Notes: a model not told the origin generated them from the sequence alone. Shown: positions 52,127-61,088, counted from the first letter of the stretch. The stretch: DNA of 64,000 nucleotides from Pseudomonas sp. LBUM920 (GCF_003852315.1 NZ_CP027762.1:4879501-4943500), one strand, 5' to 3'. A program made the numbers and translations.

Positions 52127-53112
52127 TGTTCGGCTTCTGGAAGACCTGGAAGGCCCTGGAAGCGCGGGGCATCATGGGCATCAACCGGCGCAACGCCGAC
52201 TACGTGCTCAAGTACAACAAGCGCAGCCTGTACCCGATTGTGGATGACAAGATCATCACCAAGGAGCGGGCGATGGCGGCCGGCATTCACGTGCCGGAAA
52301 TGTACGGGATCATTTCCACCGAGAAAGAAATCGACAAGCTCGACGAGATCATCGGCGGGCGCAGCGACTTCGTGATCAAGCCGGCCCAGGGTGCCGGCGG
52401 CGATGGCATCCTGGTGGTGGCCGACCGGTTTGAAGGGCGCTATCGCACGGTGTCCGGCAAGATCATCAGCCATGAAGAAATCGAACACCAGATTTCCAGC
52501 ATCCTCACCGGCCTGTATTCCCTGGGCGGCCACCGTGACCGCGCGCTGATCGAGTACCGCGTGGTGCCCGACCAGATCTTCAAGAGCATCAGTTACGAAG
52601 GCGTGCCGGACATCCGCATTATTGTGCTGATGGGTTACCCGGTAATGGCCATGCTGCGCTTGCCGACGCGCCAGTCCGGCGGCAAGGCCAACCTGCACCA
52701 GGGCGCGATTGGCGTGGGTGTCGACCTGGCCACGGGCTTGACGCTGCGCGGCACCTGGCTGAACAACATCATCACCAAACACCCCGACACCACCAACGCG
52801 GTGGATGGCGTGCAACTGCCCAACTGGGACGGTTTCATGAAGTTGGCGGCCAGCTGTTATGAGCTGTGCGGGCTGGGTTACATCGGCGTGGACATGGTGC
52901 TGGACCAGGAAAAAGGCCCGCTGATCCTCGAACTGAACGCGCGGCCGGGGCTCAATATCCAGATTGCCAACGACTGCGGCCTGACGTTGCGCACCCATGC
53001 GGTGGAAGCGCGGTTGGAAGAACTGAAAGCTGCAGGCGTGACGGAAACGCCGGAAGAGCGGGTTAAATTCGTGCAGGAGATGTTCGGGCATATTCCCGCC
53101 GTTGAAGGCTGA
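52126..53112 (+). CDS. Alpha-L-glutamate ligase-like ATP-grasp protein (RimK-related)
   Basis: The 328-residue protein begins at the A of the previous stop codon. It has ATP-grasp features: FVIKPAQGAGGDGILVV as nucleotide-binding stretch, GVPDIRIIVLMG, and the metal-binding ENA-like LELNARPGLNIQIAN. RimK relatives add glutamate or related amino acids to peptides or proteins. Its target is unknown but the two membrane/periplasmic partners suggest a small signalling peptide or osmolyte. Confidence 0.85.
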   Translation: MFGFWKTWKALEARGIMGINRRNADYVLKYNKRSLYPIVDDKIITKERAMAAGIHVPEMYGIISTEKEIDKLDEIIGGRSDFVIKPAQGAGGDGILVVADRFEGRYRTVSGKIISHEEIEHQISSILTGLYSLGGHRDRALIEYRVVPDQIFKSISYEGVPDIRIIVLMGYPVMAMLRLPTRQSGGKANLHQGAIGVGVDLATGLTLRGTWLNNIITKHPDTTNAVDGVQLPNWDGFMKLAASCYELCGLGYIGVDMVLDQEKGPLILELNARPGLNIQIANDCGLTLRTHAVEARLEELKAAGVTETPEERVKFVQEMFGHIPAVEG

Positions 53113-53120
53113 CGCCACTC

Positions 53121-53214
53121 AACTGTGGAAGCGGGCTTGCTCGCGAAAGCGGAGTGCCATTCAACACAACCGGGACTGATACGCCGCCGTCGCGAGCAAA
53201 CCCGCTGCCCCATT
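53121..53214. repeat. REPIN, degenerate
   Basis: ACTGTGGAAGCGGGCTTGCTCGCG at the left is mirrored by CGCGAGCAAACCCGCTGCC at the right. Several mismatches show it is older than the other copies. It lies between the ATP-grasp gene and pabB. Confidence 0.75.
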
Positions 53215-53289
53215 TAAAGCGCGCTCTAGGACCAAACCCTTCGGGGGACTACAATCGCCTCCCCCAAGCCAACAGCTGATCCACCCCGC

Positions 53290-54633
53290 ATGTCGACCTG
53301 TTCTGTACACCCGCTGCCCTACCGGGCCAACCCCGCCGACTACTTCGCGGCGATTCGTCACGCTCCCGGCGCAGTGTTGCTCGACAGCGGCCGCCCGGCT
53401 GCCGAACGCGGGCGCTATGACCTGCTCAGCGCCTGGCCAGTGGAAACGCTGACGGTACGGCCTGACGAAAACGGCAGTGATTTCCTGCAACGCTTGCGCG
53501 AAAACCTCACGCAGTTGGGTAAGGCGGGGTTGCCTGCGGGTTATGAGTTGCCGTTCGCTGGCGGCTTGATCGGTTACCTGAGCTACGACTTCGGCCGCCA
53601 CCTGGAACACATGCCGCACTTGGCGGTGGACGACCTGCACCTGCCGGACGCGCGCTTTGGGCTGTATGCCTGGGCGCTGATCAGCGATCACCAGGTGCAG
53701 AGCAGTCAGCTGGTCTTCCACCCTTCGCTGATCGACAGCGAGCGACGACGCTTGATTGCGCTGTTCAACGTTGACGCAATCGACAGCCAGGCCAGCTTCA
53801 AACTGCACGGGCCCATGGTTGCGGACCTGACCGCCGACGCTTACCGGCAGGCCATCGTGCGCATTCAGGACTACATCCAGGCCGGCGACTGCTACCAGGT
53901 CAACTTTGCCCAGCGTTTTCGCGCGCCGTGCGTCGGCGATCCGTGGGCGGCTTACTGCGCCTTGCGTGAGGCGTGCCCTACCCCGTTTTCCGGGTTCCAG
54001 AGCCTGCCGGACGACGGCGCCGTGCTGAGCCTGTCGCCGGAGCGCTTTGTGCACATCAGCGAGCGCCGCGTCGAAACCCGCCCGATCAAAGGCACCCGCC
54101 CGCGTGGCCTGACACCCGAAGAGGACGCAGCCCACGCCGCCGAGCTGATGGCCAGCCCCAAGGATCGCGCCGAAAACCTGATGATCGTTGACCTGCTGCG
54201 CAACGACCTTGGCCGCACCTGCCGGACGGGCTCGGTGAAAGTGCCGGAATTGTTCAGCCTGGAAAGCTACCCCAACGTGCATCACTTGGTGAGCAGCGTC
54301 ACTGGCACCTTGGCCGACGACAAAGACGCCCTCGACCTGATCGCCGGCAGCTTCCCCGGTGGCTCCATCACCGGCGCACCGAAGATTCGTGCCATGCAGA
54401 TCATCGACGAGCTTGAACCCACGCGGCGCGGGCTGTACTGCGGCTCGTTGGTGTACCTGGATGTGCGCGGCGAGATGGACAGCTCTATCGCGATTCGCAG
54501 CTTGCTGGTCAAGGATGGGCAGGTGTGCTGCTGGGGCGGTGGCGGGATCGTGGCGGACTCGCAGTGGGAGGCGGAGTATCAGGAGTCGCTGACGAAAGTG
54601 CGGGTGTTGTTACAAACGTTGGAAGGCTTGTAG
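53290..54633 (+). CDS. pabB: Aminodeoxychorismate synthase component I
   Basis: The 447-residue protein belongs to the chorismate-using enzymes: GGLIGYLSYDFGRH near the N-terminus, YIQAGDCYQVNFAQRF, FSGFQ, SLSPERF, the PIKGTRPRG motif with the lysine that marks PabB, and GSFPGGSITGAPK, with a final CWGGGGIVADS. With a PabA glutaminase it makes 4-amino-4-deoxychorismate for folate. It is monocistronic here. Confidence 0.95.
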   Translation: MSTCSVHPLPYRANPADYFAAIRHAPGAVLLDSGRPAAERGRYDLLSAWPVETLTVRPDENGSDFLQRLRENLTQLGKAGLPAGYELPFAGGLIGYLSYDFGRHLEHMPHLAVDDLHLPDARFGLYAWALISDHQVQSSQLVFHPSLIDSERRRLIALFNVDAIDSQASFKLHGPMVADLTADAYRQAIVRIQDYIQAGDCYQVNFAQRFRAPCVGDPWAAYCALREACPTPFSGFQSLPDDGAVLSLSPERFVHISERRVETRPIKGTRPRGLTPEEDAAHAAELMASPKDRAENLMIVDLLRNDLGRTCRTGSVKVPELFSLESYPNVHHLVSSVTGTLADDKDALDLIAGSFPGGSITGAPKIRAMQIIDELEPTRRGLYCGSLVYLDVRGEMDSSIAIRSLLVKDGQVCCWGGGGIVADSQWEAEYQESLTKVRVLLQTLEGL

Positions 54634-54752
54634 CAGCCCGGCCCTGCCTGAGGCTCAGACGCAGAGCCGCGCTGCCGAAAAAGCCTGCATGAGGGCTTGA
54701 GTATTCCTTATGGTCGGTTGCTCGCAGGGGCCTGACCTGGCTGTACCGGCCC

Positions 54753-54831
54753 TGTCGCAGGCAAGCCAGCCACCACACATTCAACTGTGTGAACCCGATC
54801 ACATGTGGGAGCGGGCTTGCCTGCGAAGGGG
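54753..54831. repeat. Pair of REP elements, facing outwards
   Basis: TCGCAGGCAAGCCAGCCACCAC is followed after about 30 bp by ATGTGGGAGCGGGCTTGCCTG. The copies are inverted to each other in the tail-to-tail order, opposite to the usual REPIN here. They lie between the 3' ends of pabB and thrH. Confidence 0.75.
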
Positions 54832-54852
54832 CCATCAGCAGCGCTGAAAAAC

Positions 54853-55470
54853 TTACAGGCTCAACGCCCGATTTGACGCCTTGATGAACGCTTTCTTCAA
54901 ATCCTCAAACGTATGCACCGCCGGAAATTGCGGGAACTCGCGAATCACATTCTGTGGCGCATGGAACAGAATCCCACGGTCAGCTTCGCCCAGCATCGTG
55001 GTGTCGTTGTAGGAATCGCCGGCGGCGATCACGCGGTAGTAGAGGGTCTTGAATGCCAGCACGGATTGGCGCTTCGGGTCCTTTTGACGCAGTTGGTAAC
55101 TCACCACCCGGTCGTTTTCGTCGGTGATCAAGCGGTGGCACAGCAAGGTCGGAAAGCCCAGCTGGCGCATCAGCGGTTGGGAGAATTCGTAGAAAGTGTC
55201 GGACAGGATCACCACCTGGAAACGCTCGCGCAGCCAGTTGACGAACTCGATGGCACCGTCCAGCGGCTCAAGGGTGGCAATCACTTCCTGGATGTCGGCA
55301 AGCTTGAGCCCATGCTCGTCGAGGATGCGCAGGCGTTGCTTCATCAGCACGTCGTAGTCGGGAATGTCGCGGGTCGTGGCGCGCAGGGATTCAATACCGG
55401 TTTTTTCGGCGAAGGCGATCCAGATTTCCGGAACCAGCACCCCTTCCAGGTCAAGACAGGCAATTTCCAC
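54853..55470 (-). CDS. thrH: Phosphoserine phosphatase/homoserine phosphotransferase ThrH
   Basis: The 205-residue HAD protein starts MEIACLDLEGVLVPEIW, where DLEG is the ThrH form of motif I (DxDG in other HADs). ILSDTF is motif II, and AAGDSYNDTTML holds the final aspartates. ThrH removes phosphate from phosphoserine and can pass it to homoserine. The start is a GTG at 55470 with GGAG about 6 nt upstream; no ATG fits the conserved N-terminus. Confidence 0.93.
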   Translation of the reverse strand: MEIACLDLEGVLVPEIWIAFAEKTGIESLRATTRDIPDYDVLMKQRLRILDEHGLKLADIQEVIATLEPLDGAIEFVNWLRERFQVVILSDTFYEFSQPLMRQLGFPTLLCHRLITDENDRVVSYQLRQKDPKRQSVLAFKTLYYRVIAAGDSYNDTTMLGEADRGILFHAPQNVIREFPQFPAVHTFEDLKKAFIKASNRALSL

Positions 55471-55622
55471 AAGACACTCCCATTTAGATGTTGTTAGTTG
55501 AGCGAGCAAAAGGACTGCCGAACTCTAGCGACTCAAGCTCTGCGCCGCAACGCAGGGCGGATTTTGGTACCATCGCTTCCCTATAGAGCGCTCAGCGCCA
55601 CTGACCTGTAGGAACCGTCCTG

Positions 55623-56357
55623 ATGAACCAAGCCTTCGACGTCGTTGAACTCGCCACGACTTACGCCAACAAATCCGCCCAGGACATTCTCAAACTGGCG
55701 TTCAGCCAGTTCGGTGACGACCTGTGGATTTCCTTCAGCGGCGCCGAGGACGTGGTGCTGCTAGACATGGCTTGGAAGCTGAACAAGAACGTCAAGGTGT
55801 TCAGCCTCGACACCGGGCGCCTGCACCCGGAAACCTACCGGTTCATCGAACAGGTGCGCGATTTCTACAAGATCGACATCGAACTGATCTCGCCGGACCA
55901 GAGCAAACTGGAACCCTTCGTCAAGGAAAAGGGCCTGTTCAGTTTCTACAAGGATGGCCATGGCGAGTGCTGCGGTGTGCGCAAAATCGAACCGCTGCGG
56001 CGCAAACTGTCCGGCGTGAGCGCCTGGGCCACCGGCCAACGCCGTGACCAGAGCCCCGGCACCCGCAGCCAGGTGGCGGCGCTGGAAATTGACACGGCGT
56101 TCTCTACACCCGAGCGCACCCTGTACAAATTCAACCCGCTGGCGCAAATGACCAGCGAGGAAGTCTGGGGTTACATCCGCATGCTTGAGCTGCCGTACAA
56201 CAGCCTGCATGAGCGCGGGTTTATCAGCATCGGCTGCGAGCCGTGCACCCGGCCAGTATTGCCGAACCAGCATGAGCGTGAAGGCCGCTGGTGGTGGGAA
56301 GAAGCCACGCAGAAGGAATGCGGGCTGCACGCCGGGAATATCATCAGCAAGGCCTGA
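55623..56357 (+). CDS. cysH: Phosphoadenylyl/adenylyl-sulfate reductase
   Basis: The 244-residue protein has the PAPS/APS reductase landmarks WISFSGAEDVVLLD, FSLDTGRLHPETY and the catalytic ECGL near the C-terminus. It also has ECCGVRK and GCEPC, the four cysteines of a [4Fe-4S] cluster, so it should reduce APS directly. Reduces activated sulfate to sulfite for cysteine synthesis. A REPIN follows. Confidence 0.95.
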   Translation: MNQAFDVVELATTYANKSAQDILKLAFSQFGDDLWISFSGAEDVVLLDMAWKLNKNVKVFSLDTGRLHPETYRFIEQVRDFYKIDIELISPDQSKLEPFVKEKGLFSFYKDGHGECCGVRKIEPLRRKLSGVSAWATGQRRDQSPGTRSQVAALEIDTAFSTPERTLYKFNPLAQMTSEEVWGYIRMLELPYNSLHERGFISIGCEPCTRPVLPNQHEREGRWWWEEATQKECGLHAGNIISKA

Positions 56358-56375
56358 GGTCTGTCGCAGAAAAAA

Positions 56376-56468
56376 ATGTGGGAGTGGGCTTGCTCGCGAT
56401 GAGGGTGTGTCAGTCAATGAATTGTTGGCTGATAGATCGCTATCGCGGGCAAGCCCGCTCCCACATTT
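56376..56468. repeat. REPIN
   Basis: TGTGGGAGTGGGCTTGCTCGCGA and its inverse TCGCGGGCAAGCCCGCTCCCAC flank about 45 bp, just downstream of cysH. Confidence 0.88.
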
Positions 56469-56716
56469 GCTTTATGAGGGACAAAATTTTGTACACACCT
56501 ATGTAACTATCGGTGCCATTTATGTGTGCAATTCATATTTCACCGCACCAAAACGTAACACCCCTCCCCGCGTGCTGTTTGCCTATCCAATAGCGCGCCT
56601 CCCCATTTAAAAATAAATACCTGTTCAAACGGTCAATTTATATCGCTTTAAATTCAGATAGTTATTTTAATAATCACTAAAAACGAAATTAAACACCGTT
56701 TTTATAGATCGAAAAC

Positions 56717-56732
56717 TGGCACGCATGTGGCT
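56717..56732 (+). promoter_or_regulatory. Sigma-54 promoter candidate of the permease-racemase operon
   Basis: TGGCACG-N4-TGGCT has the perfect -24 box and the essential GC of the -12 box, 12 nt apart. One base of the -12 box differs from consensus. Predicted start about 56743. It fits a nitrogen-scavenging operon. Confidence 0.65.
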
Positions 56733-56748
56733 TAAGGTGAATTACGCT

Positions 56749-56758
56749 TTGTATACAA
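56749..56758. promoter_or_regulatory. Palindrome TTGTATACAA, candidate GntR operator
   Basis: A perfect 10-bp palindrome lies just downstream of the predicted sigma-54 start. TTGTATACAA is a usual core for FCD-type GntR repressors. No such regulator gene is adjacent. Confidence 0.5.
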
Positions 56759-56825
56759 TAAATACAAAACCTACATACACTTTGCCATCTGCGACGTTGC
56801 AGCAGATGCGCCGGAGCCTGCCGGA

Positions 56826-58355
56826 ATGCGTACAAGCCTCTCGAATAACATCGCACTGGATCTGCCCTCCTCCGTCCTGAACCCTGTGGCCGCAAGCCCC
56901 GGCCCGCTCGTGCTCAGCCCGCGCTTGCACAACAAAGACCTGACGCCCACCAAGGTTGAAGGCCGACGTTGGGGCCGCTACAGCATCTTTGCGCTGTGGA
57001 CCAATGACGTGCACAACATCGCCAACTATTCGTTTGCCATCGGCCTGTATGCCTTGGGCCTTGGCGGCTGGCAGATTCTGATGTCGCTGGGGATCGGCGC
57101 AGCGCTGGTGTATTTCTTCATGAACTTGTCGGGGTTTATGGGCCAGAAGACCGGAGTGCCCTTCCCGGTGATCAGCCGCATCAGTTTCGGCATCCACGGT
57201 GCACAGATTCCGGCGCTGATTCGTGCGGTCATTGCGATTGCCTGGTTTGGTATCCAGACCTACCTGGCCTCGGTGGTTTTCCGCGTGCTGCTGTCGGCCA
57301 TTCATCCAGGATTTGCCGACTATGACCACAACTCCATCCTCGGCCTGTCGACCCTCGGTTGGGCCTGTTTCGTGGCGATCTGGTTTGTGCAGCTGGTGAT
57401 CCTGGCTTACGGCATGGAAATGGTGCGCCGCTACGAGGCGTTCGCCGGGCCGGTGATTCTGGTGACGGTGGCCTCGCTCGCCGGTTGGATGTACTTCCAG
57501 GTCGGCGGCAATATTGCCTGGTCGATCCGCGAGCCGCTGAGCGGCGGCGAGATGTGGCGCAATATCTTTGCCGGTGGCGCGTTGTGGCTGACGATCTACG
57601 GCACGCTGATCCTCAATTTCTGCGACTTCGCCCGCTCCTCTCCCTGCCGCAAGACCATTCTGGTCGGCAACTTCTGGGGCTTGCCGGTGAATATCCTGGT
57701 GTTTGCCGCAATCACCGTGCTGCTCTGCGGCGGGCAGTTCCAGCTCAATGGCCGGGTGATCGAAAGCCCGACCGAAATCATCGCAGCCATTCCCAATACC
57801 TTCTTCCTGGTGCTCGGCTGCCTGGCCTTCCTGATCGTTACCGTGGCCGTCAACATCATGGCCAACTTCGTCGCCCCCGCGTTTGTGCTCAGCAACCTGG
57901 CGCCCAAGTACCTGAACTTTCGGCGCGCCGGGTTGATCAGCGCCACGCTGGCAGTGCTGATCCTGCCGTGGAACCTCTACAACAGCCCGCTGGTGATCGT
58001 GTATTTCCTCTCGGGCCTGGGCGCACTGCTGGGGCCGCTTTACGGGGTGATCATGGTCGATTACTGGCTGATCCGTAAAAGCCAGGTGGACGTATTGCAG
58101 CTGTATAGCGAAGACCCCAATGGCGTTTATTACTACAGCCGCGGAGTCAATTTACGTGCGGTCGCGGCATTTATTCCCGCAGCGGTGATCGCAATTCTGC
58201 TGGCGCTGTTGCCCGGTTTTGCCAGCGTCGCCCCGTTTTCCTGGCTGTTTGGCGCCGGTATTGCAGGGCTGTTGTACCTCTTGATCGCCAAGCGTCGGCC
58301 GCACTACGCCGATGTCAGCGGCGAAAGCATTGCAGTCGATAACGTCAGTCATTAA
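56826..58355 (+). CDS. NCS1-family permease for hydantoin/allantoin-type nucleobase compounds
   Basis: The 509-residue membrane protein has about 12 helices and NCS1 features: KVEGRRWGRYSIFALWTNDVHNIANYSFAIGL in the first part, FPVISRISFGIHGAQIPALIRAVIAIAWFGIQTY in the middle and DYWLIRK near the end. Family members take up hydantoins, allantoin, uracil or cytosine with sodium or protons. The racemase gene that follows 13 bp later points to hydantoin or allantoin. Confidence 0.9.
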   Translation: MRTSLSNNIALDLPSSVLNPVAASPGPLVLSPRLHNKDLTPTKVEGRRWGRYSIFALWTNDVHNIANYSFAIGLYALGLGGWQILMSLGIGAALVYFFMNLSGFMGQKTGVPFPVISRISFGIHGAQIPALIRAVIAIAWFGIQTYLASVVFRVLLSAIHPGFADYDHNSILGLSTLGWACFVAIWFVQLVILAYGMEMVRRYEAFAGPVILVTVASLAGWMYFQVGGNIAWSIREPLSGGEMWRNIFAGGALWLTIYGTLILNFCDFARSSPCRKTILVGNFWGLPVNILVFAAITVLLCGGQFQLNGRVIESPTEIIAAIPNTFFLVLGCLAFLIVTVAVNIMANFVAPAFVLSNLAPKYLNFRRAGLISATLAVLILPWNLYNSPLVIVYFLSGLGALLGPLYGVIMVDYWLIRKSQVDVLQLYSEDPNGVYYYSRGVNLRAVAAFIPAAVIAILLALLPGFASVAPFSWLFGAGIAGLLYLLIAKRRPHYADVSGESIAVDNVSH

Positions 58356-58368
58356 TCAAGGACATTCC

Positions 58369-59097
58369 ATGCGTATCCTCGTGGTCAACGTCAACACCAC
58401 CGAATCCATCACTGAAACCATTGCCCAGCAGGCGCGGGCCGTCGCCTCGCCAGGCACTGAGATTGTCGGGCTCACGCCGTACTTCGGCGCCGAATCAGTG
58501 GAAGGCAATTTCGAAAGCTACCTGGCCGCCATCGCGGTGATGGACCGCGTGATGGCCTACGACCAGCCGTTTGATGCGGTGATCCAGGCCGGCTATGGCG
58601 AACATGGCCGTGAAGGGTTGCAGGAGCTGTTGAACGTGCCAGTGGTGGACATCACGGAAGCAGCCGCCAGCACAGCAATGTTCCTGGGACATGCCTATTC
58701 AGTAGTCACCACCCTGGATCGCACCGTGCCCCTGATTGAAGACCGCCTGAAACTCGCCGGCCTGTACCAGCGCTGCGCCTCGGTACGCGCCAGTGGCATG
58801 GCAGTCCTGGAACTGGAAGAAGACCCGCTGGCGGCGATGGAAGCCATCGTGCGTCAGGCGGAACGGGCCATTCACGAAGACAAGGCGGAGGTGATCTGCC
58901 TGGGCTGCGGCGGCATGGCCGGGCTGGATGAACAGATTCGCCAGCGCACCGGCGTGCCGGTGGTGGATGGGGTGACGGCCGCGGTGACCATTGCCGAATC
59001 GCTGGTGCGGCTGGGGTTGTCGACGTCGAAGATCAGGACGTATGCCACGCCGAGGCCGAAGAAAGTGATTGGCTGGCCGGGTCAATTCGGCCGGTAG
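58369..59097 (+). CDS. Asp/Glu/hydantoin racemase family protein (allantoin/hydantoin racemase-like)
   Basis: The 242-residue protein starts MRILVVNVNTTESITETI, as HyuE/HpxA proteins do, and has the C-terminal catalytic cysteine in CLGCGGMAG (Cys180). At the place of the other catalytic cysteine, around residue 75, it reads QAGYGEHG where I expect a cysteine before the F/Y. It may therefore not be a two-base racemase. It is probably co-transcribed with the permease. Confidence 0.85.
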   Translation: MRILVVNVNTTESITETIAQQARAVASPGTEIVGLTPYFGAESVEGNFESYLAAIAVMDRVMAYDQPFDAVIQAGYGEHGREGLQELLNVPVVDITEAAASTAMFLGHAYSVVTTLDRTVPLIEDRLKLAGLYQRCASVRASGMAVLELEEDPLAAMEAIVRQAERAIHEDKAEVICLGCGGMAGLDEQIRQRTGVPVVDGVTAAVTIAESLVRLGLSTSKIRTYATPRPKKVIGWPGQFGR

Positions 59098-59110
59098 ACC
59101 GCTCCGCCTG

Positions 59111-59180
59111 CATCGCGGGCAAGCCCGGCGCCCACAGGGGAATGCGATTAAAAGTGGGCGCCGGGCTTGCCCGCGATGGC
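59111..59180. repeat. REPIN, short form
   Basis: CATCGCGGGCAAGCCCGGCG and its inverse CGCCGGGCTTGCCCGCGATG flank about 30 bp. It lies between the converging racemase and LysR genes and could end both transcripts. Confidence 0.85.
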
Positions 59181-59203
59181 CGCGCCTCGGTAGGCCGCCG
59201 TGA

Positions 59204-60127
59204 TCAAATGGCGCTGAACCGTCGCCCCAGTTGCTGCTCGGCAAACTGCTCAATGATGAAATCCACAAACACCCGGGTCTTGCCGGGCAGCAGTTTGTGC
59301 TCGGCGTAGTACAGGGAGATGTTGCCGTCGTCGACGTACCAGTCGGGCAACACCCGCACCACCGCACCGCTGTCCAGAAACGGCACGGCCATCGGCATGC
59401 TCACCAGCGCAATGCCCAGGCCTTGAGCGCTGGCGCAGCAGGCGGCTTCGGAGTCGCTCATGGTCATGCGCGGTTTGAGCACCAGCGGGCGTTGTTCACG
59501 GTCCGGGCCGGTGAGTTGCCAGGTGCGCACGCGGCCGGTTTGCGGCGAGCGGATCAGGATGCCCAGGCACCGCGATAAATCTTCGGGCGCGTGCACCGGC
59601 AGGCGTCGCGCCAGGTAATCCGGCGAGGCCACCAGCACTCGATGCGCGGGGCTCAGCTTGCGCGCCACCACGCCCTGGGGCAGTTCAAAACCACCGCCGA
59701 TGGCAGCGTCGAAGCCTTGACCGATCAGGTCGACCTGACGGTTATCGAAATGCCAATCCGGGCTGATGTCCGGAAAGCGCCGCATAAACTCCGCCAGCAG
59801 CGGCACCACATAACGATTGCCGAACACCGTGCCCATGCTGACTTTAAGCGTGCCCACCGGCCGCCCTTCGGCGCTGGCCAGGTTGGCCACGGCGTTCTGG
59901 ATGGTGGTGAGGCTGCCACTGACCTCTTCGAGGAACAGCTTGCCGGCCTCGGTCAGGGTCAGGCGTCGGGTGCTGCGCTGGAACAGCCGCACACCCAGGC
60001 GTGCCTCCAGTTTGGCGACGCTTTTACCCACCGCCGCCGGCGTCAGGCTCAAGTGCCTGGCGGCCTCGGCAAAGCTGCCGCCTTCGGCGCTGCGCACAAA
60101 ACATTCGATACTGCCAAAGCTTTCCAT
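59204..60127 (-). CDS. LysR-family transcriptional regulator
   Basis: The 307-residue protein has the N-terminal LysR helix-turn-helix (IECFVRSAEGGSFAEAARHLSLTPAAVGKSVAKLEARLGVRLF) and a C-terminal substrate-binding-type domain (VSMGTVFGNRYVVPLLAEFMRRFP). It is divergent from the short-chain dehydrogenase gene 106 bp away and likely controls it. ATG at 60127 (MESFGSIE) is the expected start. Confidence 0.92.
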   Translation of the reverse strand: MESFGSIECFVRSAEGGSFAEAARHLSLTPAAVGKSVAKLEARLGVRLFQRSTRRLTLTEAGKLFLEEVSGSLTTIQNAVANLASAEGRPVGTLKVSMGTVFGNRYVVPLLAEFMRRFPDISPDWHFDNRQVDLIGQGFDAAIGGGFELPQGVVARKLSPAHRVLVASPDYLARRLPVHAPEDLSRCLGILIRSPQTGRVRTWQLTGPDREQRPLVLKPRMTMSDSEAACCASAQGLGIALVSMPMAVPFLDSGAVVRVLPDWYVDDGNISLYYAEHKLLPGKTRVFVDFIIEQFAEQQLGRRFSAI

Positions 60128-60233
60128 ATCGCCCCATTGCAAACTTTTGGTTTACACAGACTATAGCAATCACGGTCTACCGGGGCGGCGGGACGAGGTC
60201 GATACTCACCCCATCAACTACTTGGAGATCGAC

Positions 60234-60980
60234 ATGACTGCACACAACCTCACTGGCAAAGTCGCCTTGATTCAAGGCGGTTCCCGCGGCATCGGTGCCG
60301 CCATCGTCAAACGCCTGGCCGCGCAGGGCGCAGCCGTCGCCTTTACCTACGTCAGCTCGGCCGCAAAAGCCGAAGCGTTGCAGAACAGCGTGATCAGCGC
60401 AGGCGGCCAAGCCCTGGCGATACAGGCCGACAGCGCCGATGCCACAGCGATTCGCGCCGCCGTCAACGCCACCGTCGACGCTTTCGGGCGCCTGGATATC
60501 CTGGTCAACAACGCCGGAGTCCTGGCCATCGCGCCACTGGAAGACTTCAAGCTGGAAGACTTCGACCAGACCCTGGCGATCAATGTGCGCAGCGTGTTCA
60601 TTGCCACGCAGGAAGCGGCCAAACATATGAGCGAAGGCGGCCGCGTGATCAACATCGGCAGCACCAATGCCGAGCGCATGCCGTTCGGCGGCGGCGGGCC
60701 GTACGCAATGAGCAAGGCGGCGCTGGTGGGGCTGACCAAGGGCTTGGCGCGGGACCTGGGGCCGCGTGGCATCACGATTAACAACGTGCAGCCTGGGCCG
60801 GTGGACACCGATATGAACCCGGCGAATGGCGAATTTGCCGAAACATTGATCGGGTTGATGGCAGTGGGACGTTATGGCCACGTGGAGGAAATTGCCAGTT
60901 TCGTGGCGTATCTGGCGGGGCCGGAAGCCGGGTATATCACGGGTGCCAGCTTGACCATCGATGGTGGCTTCAGCGCCTAA
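60234..60980 (+). CDS. Short-chain dehydrogenase/reductase
   Basis: The 248-residue classical SDR has the cofactor motif GGSRGIG, the NNAG motif, and an active site with serine in INIGST and YxxxK in YAMSK. A C-terminal TGASLTIDGGF is typical of 3-oxoacyl reductase-like members. The substrate is unknown. GGAG lies 7 nt before the ATG at 60234. Confidence 0.92.
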   Translation: MTAHNLTGKVALIQGGSRGIGAAIVKRLAAQGAAVAFTYVSSAAKAEALQNSVISAGGQALAIQADSADATAIRAAVNATVDAFGRLDILVNNAGVLAIAPLEDFKLEDFDQTLAINVRSVFIATQEAAKHMSEGGRVINIGSTNAERMPFGGGGPYAMSKAALVGLTKGLARDLGPRGITINNVQPGPVDTDMNPANGEFAETLIGLMAVGRYGHVEEIASFVAYLAGPEAGYITGASLTIDGGFSA

Positions 60981-61002
60981 GGGGTTGGAGAACAGCACAA
61001 CC

Positions 61003-61073
61003 CAATGTGGGCGCTGGCTGGCCTGCGATGGCGTCCTCAGGTCGCCATCGCAGGCCCGTCAGCGCCCACATTT
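61003..61073. repeat. REPIN/terminator-like inverted repeat
   Basis: AATGTGGGCGCTGG and CCTGCGATGGCG mirror CGCCATCGCAGG and CAGCGCCCACATT, and TTTTTT follows. It belongs to the REP type and probably also terminates the SDR transcript. Confidence 0.8.
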
Positions 61074-61088
61074 TTTGACGGTGTTGAG

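Larger units (their letters stand above)
56469..56825. other. AT-rich promoter region of the NCS1 permease gene
   Basis: These bases hold no gene I can support. Composition is strikingly AT-rich between about 56600 and 56710. Near the 3' end lie a sigma-54-like promoter (56717-56732) and a palindrome (56749-56758). The AT-rich stretch could serve as an upstream binding or bending region for an activator. Confidence 0.6.
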
